Source of the DNA: JBHIFE01 sp046760985
Lineage (GTDB): Bacteria; Chloroflexota; Dehalococcoidia; Dehalococcoidales; RBG-16-60-22
Length of the DNA: 24,613 nt
Direction of reading: 5' to 3'
Assembly: GCA_046760985.1 (NCBI GenBank)
Contig: JBHIFE010000010.1
Coordinates: 1-24,613, forward strand
The stretch's first letter is position 1. Every line of letters begins with the position of its first letter. The translations under genes were made by a program, and so were the position numbers. The notes below the pieces were generated by a model. That model was not told where the DNA came from and did not search any database. It saw nothing but the letters and a program-made list of their open reading frames with translations. This document shows, one piece after another, positions 1 through 7,296 of the stretch.

Positions 1-625
1 CCAGCCACCTAAATCAATGCCTTTATTAGATGAACGGCTGTGTTCCCGCTTTGAATGGGGGTTAATCGTTGGCATTCAACCCCCCGATTTTGAAACCCGC
101 CTAACTATTCTGCAAGCTAAAGCTAAGCGGAGAGGAGTAAATATCACTTCAGATGTGCTGAATTTTATCGCCCGACAAAGGCAGCAAAACATAAGGGAAC
201 TGGAAGGTTGTCTAAACCGGGTTATTGCCTACGCCAATCTGTTTAGAGCTTCACCTACTATTGAGTTAGCCACCCAAGCGCTAGAGGACATAGCCGGTAA
301 AGAAAAAAAGAGCGCTTCTATTACGCCTGGTCTAGTGATAGAAGCTGTAGCTGATAGTTTCCAGCTAGCTCCGGCAGACCTAAAAGGTAAGAAGAGAGAT
401 AAAGAGACCACTTTAGCCCGACGGGTAGCAATGTATCTTATCCGACAGGAAACCAATTGTTCACTGGCTCAAATCGGTCAGGAGCTAGGGGATAGAGACC
501 CATCGGCAGTTACTAACGCTTGTAAAAGGGTAGCCAGCGATATTGCGGCTAACCATTATTTAAGCCGTAAACTTGTGGATATTCAAAAAAGAATCAATTT
601 CACGCCAAAGACCAAGAAATATTAA
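1..625 (+). CDS. dnaA: Chromosomal replication initiator DnaA, 3' part (5' end outside window)
   Basis: The open frame enters from the left edge (codons from base 2) and stops with TAA at 623-625, so the first Met at 17 is internal. What is visible is the end of the AAA+ domain, including the arginine-finger segment RLCSRFEWGL followed by IQPPDFETR, then the helical lid and the C-terminal DNA-binding domain IV (about bases 340-600). DnaA binds 9-bp boxes at oriC and, with ATP, opens the AT-rich unwinding element. The domain IV signature is recognisable as ELGDRDPSAVTNACKR but diverged: the usual D-H-[ST]-T core reads D-P-S-A (Pro codon at 500-502). The gene ends 288 bp before obg, with AT-rich DNA between them. 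The family assignment is firm; the box specificity is not predictable from the sequence. Confidence 0.95.
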   Translation, partial: QPPKSMPLLDERLCSRFEWGLIVGIQPPDFETRLTILQAKAKRRGVNITSDVLNFIARQRQQNIRELEGCLNRVIAYANLFRASPTIELATQALEDIAGKEKKSASITPGLVIEAVADSFQLAPADLKGKKRDKETTLARRVAMYLIRQETNCSLAQIGQELGDRDPSAVTNACKRVASDIAANHYLSRKLVDIQKRINFTPKTKKY

Positions 626-913
626 TAGCCCCGCATTGCTACCAGAAAGCGTCCTGTCTTGAGATAAACTTCCCGCTAAAGCCATAATTGTGGACATTTA
701 TACTTATTAACAGCTATTTTGTGGGTAATTTGTCCGCTTTTTGTGAAAAATTCTAAATACTTTTAACCCGGTTTTAATTAAACCTCAATTTTAGTTTACT
801 TCCTGTTTAATATTGTCTAAGTCTTATTGGTAATAAGATTATTAATTAATATAAAGATAGTATATAGTTATAATAACATTAGTTTTAATTAAGATTAAAT
901 GGGCTTTTAGGAA
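626..913. other. AT-rich dnaA-obg gap with DnaA-box-like 9-mers: candidate oriC
   Basis: No gene was found in this 288-bp gap. Between 689 and 750 lie four 9-mers close to the DnaA box TTATNCACA or its complement: TGTGGACAT (689-697, two mismatches), TTATTAACA (704-712, one mismatch), TGTGGGTAA (720-728, one mismatch) and TGTGAAAAA (742-750, one mismatch). The following 150 bp (about 751-905) is very AT-rich with TTAATTAA-like runs, as expected of a DNA unwinding element. Position next to dnaA plus box cluster plus AT tract is the usual bacterial oriC layout. No perfect box is present, so this is inference. The gap must also hold the obg promoter; a TATAAT is present at 869-874 without a convincing -35. 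Confidence 0.4.
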
Positions 914-2179
914 ATGCTGGATAGAGTAGAAATAGTAGTCAAAGCCGGTGACGGGGGAGACGGAGCAATAAGCTTCCGCCGGGAAAAATTTGTCCCTTTT
1001 GGTGGTCCTGACGGGGGAGATGGTGGTGACGGTGGCAATATAGTGATTATGGCTGATCCGACAGTTACAAGCTTGCGAAAATTCAAGCATAAACGATTTT
1101 ACCGAGCAGGGGATGGGCATGATGGTCGAGGTAAAAGACAGCATGGCAAGAATGGGGAAAATGTCATTTTAACGGTGCCTTTAGGTACGGTGGTTTCGCA
1201 GAAGACGCAGATTGGTAATGATACCCTTGTCGCTGATTTGGAACAGCCTGGTCAGCAGATAGTGGTAGCTAAGGGAGGCAAGGGAGGCTGGGGTAATACT
1301 CATTTTAGATCCCCGACCAATCAAGCGCCACGGATTGCACAGAAGGGGGAGACCGGGCAAGAGAATGCTATAATTCTGGAGTTGAGATTAATTGCTGATG
1401 TCGGGATTATTGGTCACCCCAATGTGGGTAAGTCAACCTTACTGGCAACGGCTTCAGCTGCCAAACCTAAAATAGCCAGTTATCCATTTACCACCCGAGA
1501 GCCTATTTTGGGTGTGGTTGAGGTTGGTCAGCAAAGCTTTGTCTTGGCTGAAATTCCGGGACTGATAGAAGGGGCTCACCTAGGGCGTGGTCTGGGGCAC
1601 GATTTTCTACGCCACATTATGCGCACCAAGATACTCATTCACCTAATTGATGGCAGTGCAGTGTCCCCGGCAGAAGATATGACACGGGTAAATGCTGAAC
1701 TTAGCTTATTTGATTCGGCTCTGGTGGAAAAACCTCAGCTGGTAGTGATTAACAAGACTGATTTGCCTCAAGTGCGGACTCGGTTAACCGAGATTAAAGA
1801 AGCTTTTAGTAAAGCTGGAATCAAGGTTCTTTTTATTTCGGCAGCAACCGGGGACGGTGTTTCCGAGCTGATAACGGAAACGGTAAAAATGTTGAAGCAG
1901 GTTGCTGCTGAGAAAGAAGTGAGTAAGAAAGTCCCCAAGAAGGTATTTCTTCCTCAGCCCAAAGTGAGCGGCGCCAGTGTGCATAAAGAAGAGGGAACCT
2001 TTGTTGTTGAAGTAGCCGGATTGGAGCGGATTGTGGCTAGGACAGGGGTGACCAGCCCTGAGGTGCGCCGGCAGCTTAAGAGGCAACTGGCTAGGCTGGG
2101 AGTCAGCAAGGCTCTGGAGAGGGCTGGAATTAAACCGGGCGATAGAGTTCGCTGCGGAAATTTAGAGTGGGAGTGGTAG
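914..2179 (+). CDS. obg: GTPase Obg/CgtA
   Basis: Obg is a ribosome-associated GTPase acting in 50S subunit maturation and the stringent response. The 421-residue product has all three expected parts. The glycine-rich Obg fold covers about residues 1-160 (AGDGGDG, FGGPDGGDGGDGG). The G domain carries the P-loop GHPNVGKST at 167-175, the switch II segment EIPGLIEGA from 213, NKTD at 280-283 and SAA at 309-311. A C-terminal OCT domain runs from about 344 to 421. The G3 box reads E-I-P-G where Obg proteins normally have D-I-P-G, a conservative but notable change. The start is fixed by the canonical N-terminus (MLDRVEIVVKAGDGG); the ribosome-binding site is weak (AGGA just upstream). nadD begins one base after the stop, so the two are co-transcribed. 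Confidence 0.96.
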   Translation: MLDRVEIVVKAGDGGDGAISFRREKFVPFGGPDGGDGGDGGNIVIMADPTVTSLRKFKHKRFYRAGDGHDGRGKRQHGKNGENVILTVPLGTVVSQKTQIGNDTLVADLEQPGQQIVVAKGGKGGWGNTHFRSPTNQAPRIAQKGETGQENAIILELRLIADVGIIGHPNVGKSTLLATASAAKPKIASYPFTTREPILGVVEVGQQSFVLAEIPGLIEGAHLGRGLGHDFLRHIMRTKILIHLIDGSAVSPAEDMTRVNAELSLFDSALVEKPQLVVINKTDLPQVRTRLTEIKEAFSKAGIKVLFISAATGDGVSELITETVKMLKQVAAEKEVSKKVPKKVFLPQPKVSGASVHKEEGTFVVEVAGLERIVARTGVTSPEVRRQLKRQLARLGVSKALERAGIKPGDRVRCGNLEWEW

Positions 2180-2180
2180 T

Positions 2181-2780
2181 ATGAATATAGGTGTGCTTGG
2201 GGGCACTTTTGACCCTGTTCATAACGGGCATGTAGTTATTGCTGAAGAGGCAAAAACTCGACTAAGTTTAGCTGAAATTATTTTTGTGCCCGCCGGTCAG
2301 CCATGGCTAAAGGCAGATAAACCTATCTCATCGGCGGAGCACCGTCTGCAGATGCTGCGCCTTGCCATTGCCGATAAGCCTTTTTTTAAACTGTCCACCA
2401 TAGAGATTGAGCGCGCTGGTCCTTCATATACCGTTGACACTATTGCTGAATTAAGGGGTCAACTTGGTAGCGAGGATGAGCTATTTTTCATTTTGGGTTG
2501 GGATAGTTTAGCCGAACTGCAGCAATGGCGGGAACCATCACGGCTGATTAAAATGTGTTACCTGGTAGCTGTTCCCAGACCGGGCTATCCTCGTCCTAAG
2601 CTTAAAGTTCTGGAAGCCAGTATCCCTGGCTTATCTCAGCGGGTAATGCTTATGAAAGAACCGGAAATAGATATCAGTGCCTCAGCCATCAGGGAACGGG
2701 TAGCGAAGGGCTTATCGGTTCGCCATCTTGTCCCCGAGCCGGTAAACAAATATATTAAAGAGCATAAGTTGTACATTTAA
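2181..2780 (+). CDS. nadD: Nicotinate-nucleotide adenylyltransferase
   Basis: NadD transfers AMP from ATP to nicotinate mononucleotide, giving deamido-NAD in cytosolic NAD synthesis. The 199-residue product has the nucleotidyltransferase motif GGTFDPVHNGH at residues 7-17 (HxGH-type) and the second signature ISASAIR at 165-171, followed by the family ending GLSVRHLVPEPVNKYI. Length is typical. The ATG lies one base after the obg stop codon, and its Shine-Dalgarno-like GGAGTGG lies inside the end of obg, so translation is probably coupled. The obg-nadD order is common in bacteria. It ends 26 bp before the convergent DUF4870 gene, and no clear terminator is visible in that short gap. Confidence 0.95.
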   Translation: MNIGVLGGTFDPVHNGHVVIAEEAKTRLSLAEIIFVPAGQPWLKADKPISSAEHRLQMLRLAIADKPFFKLSTIEIERAGPSYTVDTIAELRGQLGSEDELFFILGWDSLAELQQWREPSRLIKMCYLVAVPRPGYPRPKLKVLEASIPGLSQRVMLMKEPEIDISASAIRERVAKGLSVRHLVPEPVNKYIKEHKLYI

Positions 2781-2806
2781 ATATACAATTTCATTGATTA
2801 GCCAGC

Positions 2807-3145
2807 TTATTTCTCCAGTGAGCTTACCCGTTTTTCGGCAAAATCACCTGCCCAGGGTAACTTAAACTTTACTCCTTGATAAGCCTTAATCATCAGGATT
2901 ATCCAGAGCACAACCCCAAGTATCCCAATAATCCCGGAAAGAGCCACCCCGATAAAAGGTATCCAACCAAGGACAATGGCACCAATGTGGAGGACGCCGA
3001 AAACGTAAATTGACTGTATAGCATGGAAGCGGACAAACTTGCTTTTCTGCTCTATCAGGACAAACACCAGACCACTTACCCAACCCAGGACGTAGCATAG
3101 TAGCCCGGCAATATTTTCATCTAATCCAGTAGAAGACTTTTCCAT
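2807..3145 (-). CDS. DUF4870/Tic20-like small membrane protein
   Basis: The 112-residue protein has a short polar N-terminus, the motif NIAGLLCYVLGWVSGLVFVL, then FVRFHAIQSIYVFG, two further hydrophobic segments (about residues 52-68 and 70-90) and a charged C-terminus. The pattern N-x-A-x-L-x-Y-x-x-G-W-x-[ST]-G with K-F-V-R-F-H-A-x-Q-S is characteristic of the DUF4870 (Tic20-related) family of small inner-membrane proteins of unknown function, with three or four helices. Translation is well signalled: a GAGGAGGT Shine-Dalgarno sits about 9 bases before the ATG. The gene is downstream of, and co-oriented with, the HtrA-like gene, but the 74-bp gap holds promoter-like sequence, so it may be transcribed separately. 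The function is unknown and the membrane location is inferred. Confidence 0.85.
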   Translation of the reverse strand: MEKSSTGLDENIAGLLCYVLGWVSGLVFVLIEQKSKFVRFHAIQSIYVFGVLHIGAIVLGWIPFIGVALSGIIGILGVVLWIILMIKAYQGVKFKLPWAGDFAEKRVSSLEK

Positions 3146-3181
3146 TTACTCATACCTCCTCTCTTCGCAGTTGGGCATAAG

Positions 3182-3208
3182 GGTATACCAAGTTTCGTCA
3201 AGTGTCAA
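3182..3208 (-). promoter_or_regulatory. Possible sigma70 promoter for the DUF4870 gene
   Basis: On the minus strand TTGACA (3208-3203) is followed after a short 15-bp spacer by TATACC (3187-3182). It begins just after the stop codon of the upstream HtrA-like gene. The -35 is perfect but the spacer is suboptimal, so this is a tentative call. Confidence 0.4.
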
Positions 3209-3219
3209 TAGTTATTTGG

Positions 3220-4512
3220 CTACGAGGGTCGCTTGCCTACGGTGAGGGATAGCTCCAGTTTTGCCGAGTCTCGTATCAAGGCTATGGTGACTATTTCACC
3301 GGGACTGGTATTCTCCCCGAGATAGGAGATAAGGTCAGCTACATCCCCAACGGCTATTCCATTTATAGCCACTATGATGTCACCAACTTTAATTCCAGCT
3401 GCCTCTGCGGGACTGTCAGCGACAACCTTTTTAACTAACGCCCCGTTAATCGTCTCTAGTCCTCTGGTTTGAGCTACTTGTGGAGTGAGATTAATTATCT
3501 CAACCCCGAGCCAGGGGTAGTCAAAAAAGCCTTGGTCAATAAGAAAAGTGGCTACCCTCTTCAACTTGTTGGAAGAGACAGCATGGTAAATGCCGTCCCC
3601 CTCTCGGGGGTCGACCCGAGCTATGACCATCCCGATGACCTCTGCTTTAGAGTTCAGGAGAGGGCAGCCAGAGTTGCCAAAATTCACCGGGGCATCAAAC
3701 TGGATTAAGTTAGACACCCAGCGAGCTTCGGTAGCGTATTCTATTTCGGCAAGTTGGTCTATTTGGCTAACAATGCCAACAGTCAATGTTTCGGTCAAGT
3801 CAAAGGGGTTACCAATAGTGACCACTGGTTCCCCAATTCTCACCGTGGCTGAGTCAGCCAATGTTAGTGGCTGAGTGGCTAGTGGCTCTTCCAGCTGGAG
3901 AACAGCAATGTCACTATATTTGGAACTACCAATAATTGTGGCTGCGGAAAAACTCCCGTCAGGTAAAATAATATCTACCTGGGAAAGTCGCTCAATCACA
4001 TGATAAGCAGTCAACACATGAGCATTGGCATTAACTATGAACCCTGAGCCAATCACCTCCTCTCCATTACTAATTCTAACCACAGCTTGGCTTACTCTTT
4101 GATAGATACTAATGGCATTTATCCCAGTTTCAGGAATGCTGGCAGCAACATTTTTTATTTCATCCTTTAAAGTGCCGATTCTGGTTAGGGTACCGTTTAA
4201 CTCTTCTTCCAGCGTGCCGATTCTACTTTGCGTGCCGCCTATCTCTTCTTCCAGCGTGCCGATTCTGGTTAGGGTGCCATCTATCTTGTCTTCCAAGGTG
4301 CCAATCCTGACTAGCGTGCCACTTATCCCCTTTTCTAAGGCGTCAGACCTGGTTATAGATTCTCCTCTGAAAGTGGCAAATTCGTCTTGAAAGACCGTCA
4401 GTTGTTGGCTCAGAGCGTCAATTTCTTTGCTGAGCAAATAGGAATGAGTGCCCAAAGCACCGCTAAGAATTATGAGGAAAACTAATATACCAATGAGTAC
4501 TTTATTAGTCAT
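3220..4512 (-). CDS. Membrane-anchored HtrA/DegP-like serine protease with PDZ domain
   Basis: This 430-residue protein has an N-terminal hydrophobic anchor (about residues 5-26) and a long coiled coil (about 30-120) containing four tandem 14-residue repeats of the type GTLTRIGTLEEEIG. A trypsin-like domain follows, with catalytic His171 (TAYHV), Asp201 (YSDIAVL) and Ser281 (FGNSGCPL), then a C-terminal PDZ domain (about 330-425) with PWLGVEI, SPAEAAGIKVGDII and INGIAV. HtrA proteins degrade or hold misfolded extracytoplasmic proteins and usually trimerise; the repeats would form a stalk placing the protease outside the membrane. One oddity is that the active-site motif reads GNSGCPL instead of GNSGGPL. 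The start ATG has a GGAGGGG-type Shine-Dalgarno and a strong promoter upstream. The triad is complete, so it is probably an active protease. Confidence 0.9.
   Translation of the reverse strand: MTNKVLIGILVFLIILSGALGTHSYLLSKEIDALSQQLTVFQDEFATFRGESITRSDALEKGISGTLVRIGTLEDKIDGTLTRIGTLEEEIGGTQSRIGTLEEELNGTLTRIGTLKDEIKNVAASIPETGINAISIYQRVSQAVVRISNGEEVIGSGFIVNANAHVLTAYHVIERLSQVDIILPDGSFSAATIIGSSKYSDIAVLQLEEPLATQPLTLADSATVRIGEPVVTIGNPFDLTETLTVGIVSQIDQLAEIEYATEARWVSNLIQFDAPVNFGNSGCPLLNSKAEVIGMVIARVDPREGDGIYHAVSSNKLKRVATFLIDQGFFDYPWLGVEIINLTPQVAQTRGLETINGALVKKVVADSPAEAAGIKVGDIIVAINGIAVGDVADLISYLGENTSPGEIVTIALIRDSAKLELSLTVGKRPS
4172..4339 (-). repeat. Four 42-bp tandem repeats encoding coiled-coil heptads
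   Basis: Units start at 4172, 4214, 4256 and 4298, exactly 42 bp apart, each beginning GTGCC on the plus strand. Translated on the minus strand each unit is 14 residues (two heptads) of the form G-T-x-x-R-I-G-T-L-x-x-x-I-x. A fifth, degenerate unit (around SDALEKGIS) lies further N-terminal. The exact 42-bp period indicates recent or ongoing duplication that keeps the coiled-coil phase. Confidence 0.9.
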
Positions 4513-4551
4513 TTAGCTCATCCCCTCCTTTTTATTAGACTAATGCCACTA

Positions 4552-4580
4552 ATTATCCGAGGCTATTACTTTTTTGTCAA
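4552..4580 (-). promoter_or_regulatory. Sigma70-type promoter of the HtrA-like gene
   Basis: On the minus strand TTGACA (4580-4575), a 17-bp spacer and GATAAT (4557-4552) form a near-consensus promoter. It predicts a transcript start near 4545 and a leader of about 33 nt that carries the AAGGAGGGG Shine-Dalgarno. The -35 hexamer overlaps a plus-strand TTGTCA at 4574-4579. Confidence 0.7.
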
Positions 4581-4634
4581 TTGAAATGGGATTATTTATA
4601 GGCAGGCTATAAACTCTAAAAGGATTGGCAAAGG

Positions 4635-4663
4635 TTGCACGGCGGAGTCCACAGGTTGATAAT
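4635..4663 (+). promoter_or_regulatory. Possible leaderless promoter of the DUF362 gene
   Basis: GATAAT at 4658-4663 is a good -10 box ending 8 bases before the ATG at 4672, where no Shine-Dalgarno exists. The matching -35 (TTGCAC, 4635-4640, 17-bp spacer) is weak. A second plus-strand candidate is TTGTCA (4574-4579), 17 bp, TATAGG (4597-4602). The 8-base distance predicts a transcript starting at or next to the ATG. Confidence 0.35.
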
Positions 4664-4671
4664 AGTACTAT

Positions 4672-5652
4672 ATGGCTGAGGTCTATTTCTTCACTGAAGT
4701 GGAGAAGCTCCCGAGTGCCCTTGACCGGCTTGGTATCGAGGACTTTAGAGGGGCAAGGGTTCCAATTAAGCTTCATATGGGGGAGCCGGGTAATAAGTAC
4801 TACATTTCGCCTTCGGTGGTAAAGTTGATAGTAGGCGGGCTTAAGGGTATAGGTGCGGAACCCTTTCTGTTTGATACTACTGTGGTTTACCCCAGCCCCC
4901 GGTCAACAATAGTTGGATATAAACGAGTGGCTTACCAGCACGGCTTCGGGGAGGATAATGTGGGCTGTGAAGTGGTTATCGGGAATGAGGGAGTGGAGGT
5001 AGTTGAAGGAGGTTATAGCTTTGAGGTAGCCAAGGAGATATATGAGAACACTCACCTTGTTGTCCTCTCTCACGTCAAAGGGCACATTCAGACCGGGTTT
5101 GGCGGAGCGATAAAAAACTTGGGCATGGGTGGGATGACCAAAAGCACAAAGCGAATAATCCACCGCATGAGCATGCCCAGGTTTTTGGCGGAGAAGTGTG
5201 ACCTTTGTGGTTCCTGCGCCGAAATTTGCCCGTATAATGCCATAACTGTGGAAGCAGAATGGAGGTACGATAGCGTAGCTTGCTTAGGTTGTGGTGAATG
5301 CGTAGCTGCCTGCCCTAATGAAGCTTTGAGCTATCGGGTCATGCATCTCCAGGAAGGGCTGGCGCTAGCTACCAAGGCATGCATCCGGGGGAAGCGAGTG
5401 CTCTACATAAATGCTCTGGTGAATATTGCTCGTGGTTGTGATTGTGAGTCCCACCCCGATCCCATAATCTGCCCTGACATAGGCTATCTGGCAGCCAACG
5501 AGCCGGCTGCCATAGATAGAGCGTCGCTGCAACTTACCAATGAGGTGAAGCCGGGAGTCTTTGAAGAAGTAAACCGAATTGATCCGTCAAAACAGGTTCA
5601 ATATGCTCAGGAGATTGGTCTTCCCGGCTCTTATAAGCTGAGGAGGCTTTAA
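4672..5652 (+). CDS. DUF362 domain protein with two 4Fe-4S ferredoxin motifs
   Basis: The 326-residue protein starts with the conserved DUF362 region (LHMGEPGNKYYISP; LSHVKGHIQTGFGGAIKNLGMGGM). It continues with a bacterial-type 2[4Fe-4S] ferredoxin insert: CDLCGSCAEICP (Cys176, 179, 182, 186) and CLGCGECVAACP (Cys204, 207, 210, 214). A third Cys-containing stretch, CDCESHPDPIICPDIG, follows. DUF362 proteins are widespread in anaerobes and archaea; their reaction is unknown, and a redox or electron-transfer role is inferred from the clusters. No Shine-Dalgarno precedes the ATG. It is the first gene of a tight co-directional run ending at 9115, and could supply low-potential electrons to the radical SAM enzyme two genes downstream (inference). 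Confidence 0.9.
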   Translation: MAEVYFFTEVEKLPSALDRLGIEDFRGARVPIKLHMGEPGNKYYISPSVVKLIVGGLKGIGAEPFLFDTTVVYPSPRSTIVGYKRVAYQHGFGEDNVGCEVVIGNEGVEVVEGGYSFEVAKEIYENTHLVVLSHVKGHIQTGFGGAIKNLGMGGMTKSTKRIIHRMSMPRFLAEKCDLCGSCAEICPYNAITVEAEWRYDSVACLGCGECVAACPNEALSYRVMHLQEGLALATKACIRGKRVLYINALVNIARGCDCESHPDPIICPDIGYLAANEPAAIDRASLQLTNEVKPGVFEEVNRIDPSKQVQYAQEIGLPGSYKLRRL

Positions 5653-5689
5653 ACTTAATAATCTAGTTGACGGGTTGGCAAAATCGGAA

Positions 5690-6205
5690 ATGATTGTGCT
5701 GATTCCCATAGGAGAGGTAGAGAAAGCCACTCTGGAAGCTCTTAGGCAACTTTTAGCCGAGGTTTTTGAGCAAAGGATACAGATTGGCGATAGAATATCG
5801 CTGTCTCAGGAGAGCTGGAACGAAAGCCGAGGTCAGCATCTTGCCACTATGCTCCTTAACCTCGTCCCTCTTAGATCCGGGGGCAGGGCTCTCGGGGTGG
5901 TTGATGTTGATATCTTTGCTCCCGGACTTAATTTTGTTTTTGGCGAGGCAGACATTGCCGGCAAGAGAGCTCTCATCTCCTTACACCGCTTGAGGCAGGA
6001 GCTTTACGGCTTACCCCGGGACGAGAAACTCTTTCGGGAGCGGACGCTTAAAGAAGCGGTTCACGAATTAGGACACACTTACGGACTTGGGCACTGTCCT
6101 GATTCTACCTGCGTGATGCACTTTTCTAACAGTCTAAGTGACACTGATGTGAAGAACTGGAACTTTTGCCCCAACTGTCGGAGGAAAATCAGCCGAAAGC
6201 TATAG
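5690..6205 (+). CDS. amzA: Archaemetzincin-family zinc metalloprotease
   Basis: The family is defined by HExxHxxGxxH/C followed by a Cys-rich zinc site and a Met-turn, all present here: HELGHTYGLGHC, then CPDSTCVMHFSNS, ending FCPNC. The first zinc is bound by the three His with Glu as catalytic base; a second, structural zinc is bound by the four Cys. Archaemetzincins are putative aminopeptidases or endopeptidases, common in archaea and patchy in bacteria; the physiological substrate is unknown. The product is 171 residues from this ATG, whose N-terminus MIVLIPIGEV matches the family. A TTG at 5675 would add five residues; neither has a good Shine-Dalgarno. It lies 37 bp after the DUF362 gene and 14 bp before the radical SAM gene. 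No signal peptide is seen, so it is probably cytosolic. Confidence 0.9.
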   Translation: MIVLIPIGEVEKATLEALRQLLAEVFEQRIQIGDRISLSQESWNESRGQHLATMLLNLVPLRSGGRALGVVDVDIFAPGLNFVFGEADIAGKRALISLHRLRQELYGLPRDEKLFRERTLKEAVHELGHTYGLGHCPDSTCVMHFSNSLSDTDVKNWNFCPNCRRKISRKL

Positions 6206-6219
6206 CTAGGTGTTTTAAG

Positions 6220-7296
6220 ATGGCTGAAGCCCGCATTAGAGAAGCTTTATTTTATGAATCTCTTAGGGACAAGGTGCGGTGCCATACCTGTGAAAGGCAC
6301 TGCTTGATTGCTGAAGGAGAGACCGGCGTCTGCGCTACTCGCCGCAATATTGGTGGGCGGCTTTACACCCTTGAGTATGGTGATATTTCCTCTATCAGTG
6401 CCAACCCTATTGAAAAGAAACCTTTCTTCCACTTCCACCCGGGAACAAAAGCCCTAACTATCGGTAGCTGGTCATGTAACTTTACCTGTCCCTGGTGTCA
6501 AAACTATGATATAAGCAAATCTCCCCAGAACATAGGTCAGGGGCGGTATATAAGTCCAGCGGCATTTATGGAACTCGTCAGGAGATACCACTGCCAGGGT
6601 ACCAGCGTCTCGTTTAATGAGCCGACTTTGCTCCTTGAGTATTCCCTGGACATCTTTGACCTGGCTAAGGAGGCAGGGTATTACAATACTTACGTTACCA
6701 ATGGCTACATGACCCGGCAGGCACTGGATAGGCTGGTAGCTCATGGCTTGGACGCAATGAATATTGATATAAAAGGTGAGGCTGAAGTCGTCAGAAGATT
6801 CTGCGGTACTAATGTAAATGTGGTCTGGAGGAATGCAATTCGGGCAAAGAGAAAGGGAGTATGGGTTGAGCTAACCACGCTGGTTATACCTGGGGTGAAT
6901 GATAGTGAGGATGGGCTACGGCGAATAGCCCGAAGAATCAAAAAGGAACTAGGTGAGGATACCCCTTGGCACCTCAGCGGCTACTACCCAGCATATAAGT
7001 TTAGTGTCGAACCCTATGTTCCACCTACACCCTTGCCCACCCTGGAGAAAGCTAGGGATATAGGTATAGCCGAGGGACTAAAGTATGTATATATTGGGAA
7101 CGTGCCTGGACATCCCTACGAAAATACCTATTGCCCCGGCTGCAAGCAATCCTTAATTGAGCGTTACGGTTTCAGTATAACCACTTATAACGTAAGTCTA
7201 AATAAACATTGTCCTTATTGCGGGCAGGAGATTCCCATAATCGGGGAGCCAAATGTTTCAAACCACAGGCAGGCAAAAAGATGGATAAAGATATAG
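6220..7296 (+). CDS. amrS: AmmeMemoRadiSam-system-type radical SAM enzyme
   Basis: The 358-residue product resembles pyruvate-formate-lyase-activase-like enzymes of the AmmeMemoRadiSam group. An N-terminal Cys region (CHTCERHC, then GVCATRRN) is followed by YGDISSISANPIEKKPFFHFHPG and the radical SAM cluster motif CNFTCPWC (Cys86, 90, 93). The C-terminus has paired CxxC motifs (CPGC, CPYC) that could bind zinc. Such enzymes cleave S-adenosylmethionine at a 4Fe-4S cluster to start radical chemistry; the substrate of this subfamily is not established. The usual partners, AMMECR1 and Memo, are not in the window. This ATG was preferred over one at 6166 because the latter would overlap the archaemetzincin by 40 bp and add residues outside the family pattern. 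It overlaps the next gene by 16 bp. Confidence 0.88.
   Translation: MAEARIREALFYESLRDKVRCHTCERHCLIAEGETGVCATRRNIGGRLYTLEYGDISSISANPIEKKPFFHFHPGTKALTIGSWSCNFTCPWCQNYDISKSPQNIGQGRYISPAAFMELVRRYHCQGTSVSFNEPTLLLEYSLDIFDLAKEAGYYNTYVTNGYMTRQALDRLVAHGLDAMNIDIKGEAEVVRRFCGTNVNVVWRNAIRAKRKGVWVELTTLVIPGVNDSEDGLRRIARRIKKELGEDTPWHLSGYYPAYKFSVEPYVPPTPLPTLEKARDIGIAEGLKYVYIGNVPGHPYENTYCPGCKQSLIERYGFSITTYNVSLNKHCPYCGQEIPIIGEPNVSNHRQAKRWIKI

Noticed and set aside
4172..4339. Regularly spaced repeats, considered as a CRISPR array
   Set aside because: The units are contiguous with no unique spacers and translate into heptads inside the protease gene.
4112..4390. Open frame on the plus strand opposite the HtrA coiled-coil repeats
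   Set aside because: It is the antisense of the 42-bp repeats; its repetitive low-complexity product, absence of a ribosome-binding site, and the clear minus-strand protease argue against a gene.
6166..6219. Upstream start for the radical SAM gene
   Set aside because: It would overlap the archaemetzincin by 40 bp and translate its Cys-rich end in another frame; the ATG at 6220 fits the family N-terminus.
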